Positions 26,301 to 37,144 of a DNA stretch of 64,000 nucleotides are shown one piece after another (the first letter of the stretch is position 1; the number at the start of each line of letters is the position of its first letter). Both the position numbers and the translations under genes were made by a program. The notes beneath the pieces are model-generated. The model did no database searches, was not told the origin of the DNA, and worked only from the letters and a program-made list of their open reading frames with translations. The stretch comes from Piscicola geometra (Eukaryota; Annelida; Clitellata; Hirudinida; Piscicolidae): contig OX030955.1 of the NCBI GenBank assembly GCA_943735955.1, forward strand, positions 6,680,769 to 6,744,768, in the 5' to 3' direction.

Positions 26301-26585
26301 AATTTATCTATCTCAAACTCCTCAAAACACTATCGACCCACCACTGACCACCACTGACCAGTCACCACCACTGACCACCGAACACGACGACACACAGGCT
26401 ACAAAGTGATCACCTTCAAGAACCCCTACCTGGGCAACACTTGCATCCCTTTCCAGCACTGGACCTGCAGCCACCACTGCGCCCTCCTCATCGAGATTCC
26501 AGCCAGGGAAGAGCAAGTCTCCGCCGCCAAACAACTCGACAAGCAGTTCGTGGAGGACTTTCGAGCTTTTAAGATGATATTCTGA
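23397..26585 (+). CDS. Intracellular LRR protein with C-terminal Cys motif
   Basis: Nine phase-consistent exons: 23397-23585, 23766-23853, 24003-24109, 24289-24361, 24665-24799, 25058-25259, 25688-25768, 26057-26160 and 26398-26585; 388 aa. There is no signal peptide. After an N-terminal helical region (about 1-95) come LRRs with LTELHLDAIFKYGEYNQLP, LLSLKFNCLEEIP, LESLILTNNKLQNRSLP and LKDLKLDNNLLDALP. The C-terminal part has CDSCNTACFYYQPG and, about 23 residues on, CSHHC. A CxxC plus CxxxC pair after LRRs is seen in LRRC58/LRRC28-like proteins and suggests a small metal-binding cap, but I cannot assign an orthologue. Exon 6 has an alternative in-frame acceptor at 25021 that would add 12 residues; the acceptor at 25057 keeps the LRR spacing. 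Introns carry CACCATGCAC-type and purine-rich repeats. Confidence 0.82.
25532..25676. repeat. 10-bp (ATGCACCACC)n repeat in LRR gene intron
   Basis: About 14 imperfect copies of a 10-base ATGCAYCACC unit, between the LRR gene exons ending at 25259 and starting at 25688. The Met-His-His-His frames across it are artefacts. Confidence 0.93.
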
Positions 26586-26650
26586 AATTTTTGGTTTTAT
26601 TTTTTGCAAGACACACTTGCACACACACACATACACGAGCACGCACGCAC

Positions 26651-26685
<35 letters not shown>

Positions 26686-27090
26686 CACACAAACACACAC
26701 ATATACATAAACACATACACACACTTACACAGGTACGAGGACTACACACAGAGTTGCCAGTCTAGTTTCATTGAGCCTGCCAAATTCCGAAGAAAAAACG
26801 TTAGCCACCTCATTTACCATGTTCAGAATCCCGTAGCGCAGCATTTGTAAGCATGGCCGTTTGAATTTATCATTCGTGAATTCAGCGCTACAGCTTTAGC
26901 CGGTAAATTAGTTAAATTATTTTATCGGATGGGAAATAAACAGTTGAATATAAAACAACTTGAATTAATATGTTTGCGGTGCATAGAGTGATTAGTTGCA
27001 CACTCCACTGACGACAGAAAGGTGCAGCCACATCTGCCTCTAGTGAGGGTCGTTCCACAAGGTCGATGAAGAGGTCCCTGTTGTGCTGGT
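26586..27090. other. 3' flank of LRR gene with (CA)n
   Basis: A CA microsatellite lies at 26618-26720. After an AG at 26733 an open stretch encodes RYEDYTQSCQSSF and continues to a stop at 26850. I found no upstream exon that would join it, so I treat it as 3' UTR or chance. Confidence 0.4.
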
Positions 27091-27160
27091 GTGCCCAGTC
27101 GAACAACGACCTCTCGTCTGCCTCCCTCTCTTCCTCCTCCTCCTCCGTCGTCCTCAGGAG
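26950..27160 (-). other. Candidate minus-strand coding exon, unassigned
   Basis: The minus strand has an open, natural-looking peptide with RSLFDWAHQHNRDLFIDLVE preceded by a Glu-rich run. It lies downstream of the FOXN gene on the same strand and might be its 3' exon, but the only in-phase acceptor lacks a pyrimidine tract. It is not a known part of forkhead N proteins. I cannot decide whether it is an exon of FOXN, of another gene, or noise. Confidence 0.25.
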
Positions 27161-27808
27161 TCACGTGCAGGCGTCCCCTCGCACTGCTTGATGCCTCTCT
27201 GCACCTTCCATGTTTTAGAATACTCTCCTTCAGTCTCTACATAGCGCCCTCCATGCATCCCCCTCCATGCACTCCCCTCAATGCATCCCCCTCCATGCAC
27301 TCCCCTCAATGCATCCCCCTCCATCCCATCAACCCTTGCTTGCCTGCAACAAAGACAATCGCTTGTAATTTTACTCTGATCACATAATGATGAAATTGCT
27401 TTTGGTCAAAATTGATGGTTTGTAAACTTTTGCGCTTCAAAAATATTGTTTCTTGAGGGAACAAAACTGCTGTGTATATTCGTATGTAAACTTCTTGATG
27501 GCAAACCACCAGGCGTTTATACATTGAATCATGAACCAAATTCTTAGTCATCAATTGTGATTTTTAAAATAAAACAACGTATTTGAATCTTTAAAGGCTT
27601 AAAAGGTCATTTAATTCATAAATAGTTCAAAATATTCATTCAAAATGCGCGTAAACAGTTTAGAAAAATATATAAAACAGAGCGCATGATGGACACTACA
27701 GCGGCCATTTTTGCAAGTCTTGTGTCTATAATGTACAAACGTGATGCCTCAAATAAGGAAGTAATCAATGAGACCTTCAACTTCCTGCACTCACACACCC
27801 ACCCTCAC

Positions 27809-29563
27809 CTCCTCGGCCAGCCCCAACAACGCATCCACCCCATCCATCTTCTTCCTCTCCTCCTCCTCCCCAGTCAATCCACTCTCTTTCATTACATCTT
27901 CCAGCGACTCCTTCTTTATTTCCTCCTTCAAGCGAGCTTTCTTACACGCAATGATCATCACCTCATTATCTACCACCAAGTTCTCCCCTGACACAACACC
28001 TCCACGACCCTTTCTCTTCTCTCCCCCTCTTCCTTTTCCCTCTTTACCCCTTCTTCCTTCTTTTCTCTTGCTGCATGTGCCTACATTTTTCTTTTCCGAT
28101 AGATCAATCCCGTTATCATCATCAGCACCACCCTCGCTAACGCGACCACCATTTGCCTTCTTCTTAACATCATTACTACTCCCGCTAACACCACGATCAT
28201 CATCATCAGCGACATTCTCCTTGGAGATGGAAAGGTCGACGAGTGTTGAGGCTGCACTGATCTCCAATTCTCCGTCCACCGCAGCATCTTCCACACCCAC
28301 TGCACCACCAGCCACATCCATAGGTGTCTGGTGAGAGTGCAGTGTCGTGAAGTCATTTAAACCACTACAAGAAGCTGAATTAACTGCGTTAGCTGGAAAG
28401 CACGTGTTGTGCGGTTGGCTGAAGGTGGAGTGGATGAGTTGCGAGAGTTTCTTGTCTTTGCTGGAGGCGTAGAGGAGGGTCTGGTACATGGAGGAACGAG
28501 CCTTCGGTTCGATGCACCAGTAGGAGCCGTTGCCGTACTGATGATGATGATGATGATGATGGTAAAGCATCGATCGATACTGAGACAAATGAAAGTTACA
28601 ATCAAAAGACTTCGTTTCACCGGCGTTCAATGAAGTTTCCAATTGGAAGTGAGATTTAATTCACTCTAATAAACGCAAGTAATAGAGAAGAAGAACTATA
28701 GCGACTATAAATGGCTAGAGCATTGTAGCAGCGGGAAGACTCACCGGATTGAAGTTTTTCTCGGCCTTGTGTTTCTTGAAGCGCTTGTTGAGCGAGAGGT
28801 TGTGTCGGATGGAGTTCTTCCAGCCAGGCTTGGCGTAGTTGAAGTGCGGGTAGTTGTGGATGATCCACTGGTAGATCGCCTTGACGGGCAGGCGTTTGCT
28901 GGGCGATTGCTCGATGGCGAGGAAGATCAGGTACGTGTAGGAGAAGGGAGGCTTTTCGGGAAGGTGGCTGAACTTGCCTTGGTGCGGTGCATTCCGAAAG
29001 TCGTTGGTCGAGTGGCTCAAACTGTAATTTTCAACGTCTTTTTGCTTCTTTCTGTCGAGATTTTTCGATTCAAAGATGCAAGCTTTGTTGGATGCCTGCT
29101 TCAGACCACTATCATCATCATGAGCACCACCACTTCTGGCGTTGTTGAGCACTCTGCCAGTGATGTTCCTCAGGAGGTCCATGTCTTGCAGCCACGCCAG
29201 GCAGGTCAAGCCATCGTCATCATCATCAGTACCCCCACCCCCCTCATTCTTGTCTTCCCATGAACGCATGGAACTGAATTTGTTGCCGTTGTTGTTGCTG
29301 ACTGAATTGTTGTTGAAATGAGAAATGTTTTGATTGCTTTGAAAATGGCTCCCAACAAGGGTTCTACTGATGCACCCAGTACTACTGATGCTACTGCTGC
29401 TACTGATGCACCCAGTACTACTGTTGCTACTGTTGCAATTTGCATTACTGCTGATGCTACTGATATTAGAGATATTATTGCAGTTATTTGTTTTGTGAAT
29501 GAGCTTGAAGAAGGATGGAGGAATATATGGAGACAGCCTGCTTTTGGTTGTTGTTGCTTCCAT
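27809..29563 (-). CDS. Forkhead transcription factor, FOXN2/3-type
   Basis: Two minus-strand exons, 28745-29563 (ATG at 29563) and 27809-28537, joined in phase 0, give 516 aa before a strong donor (GAG|GTGAGG) at 27809/27808. If that donor is not used, the frame ends at a stop at 27791-27793. The forkhead domain starts at about residue 205: [57 protein letters not shown], then [10 protein letters not shown] across the splice. Spacing and the KRLPVK-x-IY-x-WI and WCI(D/E)P words point to FOXN2/FOXN3 (CHES1), rather than FOXN1/4. An upstream [16 protein letters not shown] block matches the conserved FOXN3 N-terminal motif. The N-terminus is Asn/Ser-rich; the C-terminal part has acidic and Lys-rich tracts ([16 protein letters not shown]), possibly a nuclear signal. 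The final exon is not resolved. Confidence 0.85.
28538..28744 (-). other. FOXN intron splitting the forkhead domain
   Basis: A 207-nt intron from donor CCG|GTGAGT to acceptor ATCAG|TAC. On the plus strand it includes a short ATG-repeat run at 28541-28560 next to the acceptor. It interrupts the winged-helix region after the recognition helix. Confidence 0.8.
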
Positions 29564-30738
29564 CTTTTCAGGATTCAGCGTCTTCCTGGTGATGCAGTTG
29601 ATGCATTAATTCTTGCTCGGCAGAACTCTCTATTATCAGCTTTTCTTTGTTATTTTCTTGAAAGAAAGTTCAAGTAGCTTGAATATAAAGACCTACGCAC
29701 ATATACATACGTATATAACTCCAATGAAGCTTCATAGCGATTGAATGAAAGGGGAAGGAGCACAACAATGTCTTCCTCACACAAGTGGTATATCCCTTAT
29801 ATAGCACCCCCTCCTCCAACAGATGATTTATCACACGCTACTTATCACTCCTCAAACACTCGTTCCCGACCCCCTCCAATACCTTTCCTGTTATATCGTT
29901 TAATTTCCTGAAAAGATCGAGCATGCAGCAATAAAATGCGCCCCACACGTGTTTCTGACGACGATTTTCCCATCATTTTGATGCATTTATTGTGTACGGT
30001 ATGTGTATTTAGGCGATTGTATGTGCGATGATGAAGGAATTGATCTGGCATGGATTCCCTGGTGCAGATGCATATTTGCATTGTAAAGAGTAGCAAAGGA
30101 AGCAATAAAGGAACATTCATATTTTTCCCATTCGTTTGTTGAATCATAAAAAATTGTTTTCACCATTAACGCATGAATTTTTAAAAAAACCATTAAAGAA
30201 TGGGAAAAATATTTTTCACCATTAAAGAATGGGAACAAATATCACCTTCAACCATCAATACACAAAGTTGACATTTCACAATTCGGAGCTAATGCAAAAG
30301 CAAAATGAATTTAATTTGAAATCAATGAAACGAATTATGAAGAATGCAAAGTCGAACGGATGAAATGTGTGCAGCACCACCTGAGCACACAGCATCAAAT
30401 GAGGCGCTCTAATTGAGGCTGCATTAGGCCTTTCATACCGCGCCGTTATGCATTGCAGAAGAAAAAGAGATATATCGGAGATTCGATTAGGATTACGAAT
30501 AAGTTTTAATCTGAGAGAACGCATATCGATGCACACACATTAGTGAGTGACTTGCCGAAGGAAGGAATCATGCCAAAGTGCAAGGAGACGACCGCGTCAC
30601 TAATCAGAAGGTACTTTGTGGCGCCTGACGAGACCTCAACAATCAATACTCACACAAAGACTCACACCACTCATCCACTGTCACGAACTCCTATCAGCCT
30701 CGAAACAAAAGCACGTTGTGTGTGTGTATGTGTGTGTT

Positions 30739-30772
<34 letters not shown>

Positions 30773-31989
30773 TGTGTGTGTGTGGGTGTGTGCGTATGTG
30801 AATATGTGGAAGGTGGAATAAGCTGTTGAGAAGTAAATTGCATATTGATATGCAGTGTATGCAACGTTTTTGACGCTTTCGGTTATTGCTCTATAAAAAC
30901 TGAGAGACATTGATTGATTGATTGATTGATTGATTGACATTTATTAATGCATTTAAGAAAGTAATGATGCAGATGAATAATCCGTGTAACCAATAGTTTA
31001 TTTATTCAGATTAAAAATTCAAAAATTATTTAATTAAATATTTTAATAATTAAACTTTAATGAATAAATAATTAAAATACAGCGTGGCCTGTTCGCCATC
31101 AATCAAGCGGAACAAGATAAATTCAACTATGAGTCATCAGCATCCACATAATGGTTGTCATGACAACTCAGTTGTACCATTGAAGCATGCTTCTATTTTG
31201 AACTTGCATATATATTATACAACTAAGTAGAATTAAAACAAAGGTATTTTGAGAAATGTACTACAAAATAATCAGATATATATAGAGCTAATATTAAATG
31301 CTTTTACGCACGCGAGATTTCATTTAGAACCTACACTTTAGGTGCTCCTTTGTCAGAGCGTGAGATTGTTTATGAGCAATGCATTAAAAAAGTATAGAAA
31401 AATCTATTCATTCGATAGGATGTGTAAACATATTAAAATGGAAAAAACAACTAACCACCATGAAGAATCTTCGTCAAAAAGACGTAACTAAAAATGGAAG
31501 CACTTGCTTATCAAAGAAACTAAAAAACACTTTCTATATTTCAAATACTTATTTAATAATGTTTTTTCAAAATATTATTTTTTCATTAAATTTAAAATTT
31601 GAAAAAATATAGTTAAATTATTGAAAATTGTGAATTATTCATAAAATATTATTTTTTATTAGTAGCAAGTTGGATTTTTGAAATATTAATTTAGTGTTTC
31701 TTATAGAGGAATCTTAGATTAAACTAAAAAATAGGCCAGCATCGCTATAAAGTTGTAATTGCTTAACTTTTAAATCAAGTGAAAAATTAAATCATGTTGA
31801 AACTTCTTTCAGAAAAACGATATATCCCAGCAGCATATTGCATTTTACATATTCAAAAGGTTTATTGTTTGATTTATTTCATTTTTTAAAAATAATTCAT
31901 GTAAATGTTGCATAAGTTTAAAAAAATCCATTTTTATATTATATTGCTTCTAAAATATTGTACTAAAAACTAACCTTATTCCAAATCAG
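29564..31989. other. Divergent intergenic region, FOXN to DDX28
   Basis: About 2.4 kb between the FOXN start (-) and the first recognised DDX28 exon (+). It contains a TG microsatellite at 30718-30800 and a TTGA run at 30910-30936. The start codon and mitochondrial presequence exon of DDX28 must lie here or further upstream, but I could not identify a phase-0 ATG exon. Confidence 0.55.
30718..30800. repeat. (TG)n microsatellite
   Basis: An interrupted TG dinucleotide run of about 80 bases upstream of DDX28. Confidence 0.95.
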
Positions 31990-34900
31990 GTTTTAGCACA
32001 TGCTGGTATAGAAAAACTCCCTAGAATAACTCTTCCACACCGCATGGTGCAAAAACTAGAAAAAGAAAAACTAAAAAACCTACTGAAAAAACACAAAAAA
32101 CCCTATGTTTTAAAAACAAATGAGAACCTTGTGATAACTTGCAAGAATAAAGAATACAACCATTACAAGAACCAATACTACCCTGACTTTTCAAACAATG
32201 ATTTGGCTTCTCATGGATGGAAACACTACAAATCCAAAGGAGACCACTTCACCATCAATCCTTTTCAAAAGGTTGTAATTCGATGCAGCAACTTAATAAT
32301 GCGACAACCAAAAATGTAATACAATTTAACAAACACCAGAACCCTGCTCTGAGGTCTGAAGAAGAGTCTTTCAGAGAGCTGAAAGTTCAGGAGGTCATTG
32401 TTGAAGCACTGAAGGACATCGCCATCACCAAACCCACCAACATACAGGTTCAATTGCTCTGAGAAGCAGTCTCAGAAACTTATCGTTGTAATTTCTTCTT
32501 TTGATTATGCATCATCTAATGTACAACACCACGCATTCATCCGTCATCACATCATCCTTCTAATGCACATGGCCACCACAAATTCATCAATCGTCACGTT
32601 CACTGTTCAGTCGTTGGTGATTCCGCAGCTTCTGAAGGGTGAAAATGTCTTGTATGCAGCAGAGACTGGTAATGGCAAAACTCTAGCCTACCTCATTCCC
32701 ATCATTGAGAAGGTCTAACTAAACATAAATAATAAAACATATAATAGTATGTAACTAAAAATAGGAGGAATTAAATTAGCTGTATATTCCAGTAAAGTCT
32801 TCTTTAATGCAAACTCAATATTAAAAGTTTTCTTTTAGTTAAGCTTCACAACAAGAGCAAACAAAAACTTTGAAAATCAAAAACTATCAATCGATACATA
32901 TGCCTACCAATGAACACTACCACCACTATTCACAAGTGCATCAGACCTGCCACCACCATCATTCAACCATCTCACAAGTATAACACCCTCTCTACAAGCC
33001 TCCACTTCACCTTAGGTACTGAGGCTGCAACGATGCGAGGAGAGGGGTACCAGCAGGCTGAGGTTGAACAAGCCAGTGGCTGTCGTTGTCGCTCCGTCCA
33101 GAGAGCTCGTGCAACAAATCTACGTGCGTGCATACGCCATCTTACACATCCATACTATCTGGGATCATAATGCTATCACAAACTAACATACACATCTACA
33201 TCACATTTGCTAACCACCATATCTCGTCTACCCACACCACCCAACCAACCACACCACCTTCCAACCACCCACACCACCCAACCAACCACACCACCTTCCA
33301 ACCACCCACACCACCCAACCAACCACACCTACCCACACCACTAACCACCATATCTCGCCTACCCACACCACCCAACCAACCACACCACCTTCCAACCCAC
33401 CCACACCACTAACCACCATATCTCGCCTACCCACACCACCCAACCAACCACACCACCACCTTCCAACCCACCCACACCCACCCACACCACTAACCACCAT
33501 ATCTCGCCTTCAGGACGTTGCAAACGCTCTAGCAGGCAAACTGAACTTCAGCGTCGACATGAAGGTTGGAGGCCATGGCACCAAGGTAAGCTATCTTATC
33601 CGCCTTATCTTCACCATTCTCACCATGCCTTGCATACCTCCCCTACCATACATCTCTTGACAAGATCCACTCAAAATCAATGCACTGCTAGTTATATTAA
33701 ATAAATATCATCATCATCGTCGTCATCATCATCATCATCATCGTCACCATTATCACCATCATCATCATCACCACAGCGAATCCTGAGGGAGATGGAGGTG
33801 AAGCCGATCGACATCCTCATATCCACTCCAGGCATCCTCTCCAAACTCCTCTCCAACAGTTCGTTTCTTTCTTTTTGCTTTTACATTTTTTTAGACATTT
33901 CTGATCACTACTAGCTCTCGTGTACAAGAGATGCAGAATACCGCAGTTAAAACTTCCCATATCCGAACCACTTTTAATATTATTTAACCACAGCATGCCA
34001 GAGTGCCCAGGCGCTATATAAAAACCACGATTAATGAATTATTAATGAGTTCCTAATGAATTATTAATGACTTATTAATGAATTATTAATGACTTATTAA
34101 TGACTTATTAATGACTTATTAATGACTTATTAATGAATTATTAAGGACTTATTACTGAATTATTTTTTCTATTTGCCTAATTAATCGAAGGATTCTTCGA
34201 CTTGAGGCACCTCTCGTACAGCATCTTCGACGAGGCAGACACCCTCTTCGACGATTCCTTCTGCGACCTGAGCGTCCAGATCATCAAGAAGATGAAGGTG
34301 TCTTGGTGCCTTGGCGCTCTTGGTGCTCTTGGTGGTGTTTCAGGAAGATGGCTGTGGTGATGGTAGGGGTTGGAGGGTTTATTGGGTGATGATGGTAGTG
34401 GTTAAGGGTTGGTTTGGTAGTGGTTAAGGTTTGGGATTGTCGGAATTTTGGAAAGTTAGTGATGATCGATTTATCTCATTCACACATTCATATTCAAATT
34501 CAAATGCAGATATCGGTAGAAAAACCAGTTTCAGTTAAGCTCGAAAAGCAGGAAAGAGTGGTGGGAAAAGAAGAAATGGTGGGATGGCTTGATGAGTATG
34601 AAGCGGAAAAGGAGGAAGAGGAGGAGGAGGTTGAGGGGGGAGGGGTGGGTGAGGGGATGCAGGTGGTCATGTGTGGGGCCACCATGCCACTGGACATGAG
34701 GAGGAAGCTGGCTGAGATCATTGATGTGAGGGCATCCTTTAAATTAATACGCCATGATACAAACCTGTAATGATGAATGCACCATGATACAAACCTGTAA
34801 TGATGAATGCACCATGATACAAACCTGTAATGATGAATGCACCATGATACAAACCTGTAATGATGAATGCACCATGATACAAACCTGTAATGATGAATGC

Positions 34901-36470
34901 ACCATGATACAAACCTGTGATGATGAATACGCCATGATACAAACCTGTAATGATGAATGCACCATGATACAAACCTGTAATGATGAATGCACCATGATAC
35001 AAACCTGTAATGATGAATGCACCATGATACAAACCTGTAATAATAATAATGATAATACTGTTTCTATGGCATTCTCATGTACCTGCAACAACAAAAACAA
35101 CCATCAGATGGATGCGATGCAGGTGCTAACCACACGCCACCTCCACTTCATCTCACCACACATCACCCACAAGTTCGTCAGACTGGGAGCGGCACAGAAG
35201 TTGGGTGAGGCGCTTGCATGCATGCTGTGGCATGTTTGCACAAAATGTTGCAGCTGCTGGCTCGAGTGCAACCGATGCCCAGTATTGAGCGCTTCAGTTG
35301 CGTTCTCGGGCGCGAGATAAAAACGAAAATGTATTTATTTCATGTTTGATTCAGTTTATAGTAAACTTTCAAGTTTCGAAACAAGGCATAAAAAAATCAA
35401 ATTTCATTTAAATTCTTAAAGACTTGGTTTCTTGTCACTACACCACTGTACCACCACCACCACTACCACCACCACCGCCACCACCACCACCACCACCGCC
35501 ACCACCACCGCCGCCACCACCGCCACCACTACCACCACCACCACTACCACCACCACCACCACCACCACTACCACCACCACCACCACAGACCACCGCCACC
35601 ACTACCACCACCACCACCACCACCACAGACCACCTGACACAACTCCTCAAGCAAAACGAAGAGAGGAACATCCGCACGATCGTCTTTTGCAACAAGCCTT
35701 CCACCATCTACTTCATCCTGCACTCTCTAGAACACCTCCACCTCAGCCTCACCTCCCTCCACTCACAGCTGCCTGTGCCACTAAGGGACGGCAGGTTTGA
35801 GGCTTTCAAGCTCGGTCGCTTCAACGCCATCCTCTGCACCGACATCGCCTCCAGAGGCCTCGACACTGTCGAGGTGTGCGCCGCTGCTTTTGTATTGAAG
35901 TTGTATTATTTTAATAAGTATTATAGTAGCAGTATTAATCTTTCCAAAAGCCATAAATGCACCCACAACCCAAGCACAACACAACCACGTGCACACCAGG
36001 CTCAACACGTGATCAACTACGACTTCCCGAACTTCACGTCTGACTACGTGCACCGAGTGGGCCGGGTGGGAAGGGTGGGCAGTGTGGGCGGCAGTGTCGT
36101 CATCAACTTCGTCACGCATGCATGGGATGTCGAGATGGTCTGGAAGATCGAGGTGGGTCTGTGTGTGTGTGTTCTGCATGAGTGATGATGGCTGTTCATT
36201 GTGGCTCTACGTCGTTTTGTGCTGTTCAGCCTTTTGCGTTATGCTTTCATTATATAATTTTGCTCACTCATTCACCCACTCACTCACTCACTCACTCACT
36301 CATTCACTCACACACTCATTCACTCACTCACTCACTCACTCTTGAAGGAGGCGGTCAGACTAAAGTCAGAGCTTCCGAATGTGAACGCCAACATAAAGAG
36401 GAAGTTGGTTGCGATGGCTGCTGTGAAGAAGATGCAGCAAGAGCTGCTAGAAGACCCACCACAGCTTTGA
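31990..36470 (+). CDS. DDX28: DEAD-box RNA helicase DDX28 (5' exon missing)
   Basis: Twelve exons, all in phase: 31990-32271, 32340-32447, 32611-32712, 33016-33123, 33514-33585, 33777-33858, 34191-34297, 34510-34725, 35123-35204, 35629-35873, 36000-36152 and 36348-36470; 559 aa before the stop, lacking the start exon. Motifs in order: [18 protein letters not shown] (DDX28-specific, before the core), KPTNIQ (Q-like), AAETGNGKT (I), VAPSREL (Ia), STPG (Ib), FDEADTLFD (II), MCGATMP (III, GAT as in human DDX28), IVFCNKPST (IV), [10 protein letters not shown] (V) and [10 protein letters not shown] (VI), then [17 protein letters not shown]28 is a mitochondrial helicase for the large ribosomal subunit. 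An acidic insert ([15 protein letters not shown]) precedes motif III. Nearly every intron holds a tandem repeat. AATAAA is at 36797-36802. Confidence 0.93.
33222..33505. repeat. ACCACCCACACC-type minisatellite in DDX28 intron
   Basis: A C/A-rich array of about 280 bases with higher-order units combining CACACCACCCAACCAACCA, a TTCCAACC word and TAACCACCATATCTCGCC. It fills most of the intron before exon 33514 and ends at its pyrimidine tract. Confidence 0.92.
34026..34160. repeat. 12-bp TTATTAATGAAT/C repeat in DDX28 intron
   Basis: About ten copies of a 12-base TTATTAATGAMT unit between DDX28 exons 33858 and 34191. Confidence 0.9.
34744..35037. repeat. 30-bp minisatellite in DDX28 intron
   Basis: About ten near-identical 30-base units carrying GCACCATGATACAAACCTGT and TGATGAAT. 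Because 30 is a multiple of 3, all frames stay open and give spurious repeat proteins on both strands. One copy (near 34920-34935) carries G-to-A and A-to-G changes. Confidence 0.96.
35445..35628. repeat. (CAC)n array abutting DDX28 acceptor
   Basis: A CAC/CCA trinucleotide run with GCC and TAC variants. It ends in the acceptor CCACAG of exon 35629, so the repeat itself forms the pyrimidine tract. Confidence 0.95.
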
Positions 36471-36473
36471 GGC

Positions 36474-36768
<295 letters not shown>

Positions 36769-36796
36769 TGTAATATTTATAATTAAGCGAGTGAGA

Positions 36797-36802
36797 AATA
36801 AA
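36797..36802 (+). terminator. Poly(A) signal of DDX28
   Basis: A canonical AATAAA after the CTA array of the DDX28 3' UTR, about 340 bases before the next gene's start. Confidence 0.7.
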
Positions 36803-37144
36803 ACTTCTTAATATACAAACAATTTGTTTCACTTTTTAAAAAACGTCAAAAAACAACATAAACAGGTAAAATGTTAGTTCAATGCACTAAACACTACAAA
36901 TTCATCTTTTAGTAGCCAAAAGTATTGGAAATCTCAAATAATTTCAAGGCATATCGTGCCTTAACATGCTTGGTCCCTTATTACCGCCTAACACTGTTTA
37001 AGTTAAGGGTTTTAAATAATACTACTAAAACAGCTCAAGAAATTAGAATATTAAAAGTTTAATAATCTTAATAATATACTGCATTTCAAAACTGCGATAC
37101 AAGCCAGAAGAAGAGTGAAAGAACACGAGAAGAAACATAAAATA

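Noticed and set aside
27768..28334. 188-codon plus-strand Ser/Pro/Leu-rich frame
   Set aside because: It is the reverse complement of the acidic/Lys-rich FOXN exon 27809-28537.
34739..35320. Frames encoding 10-residue repeats on both strands
   Set aside because: The 30-bp minisatellite has a unit divisible by three, so frames stay open by arithmetic; it lies in a DDX28 intron.
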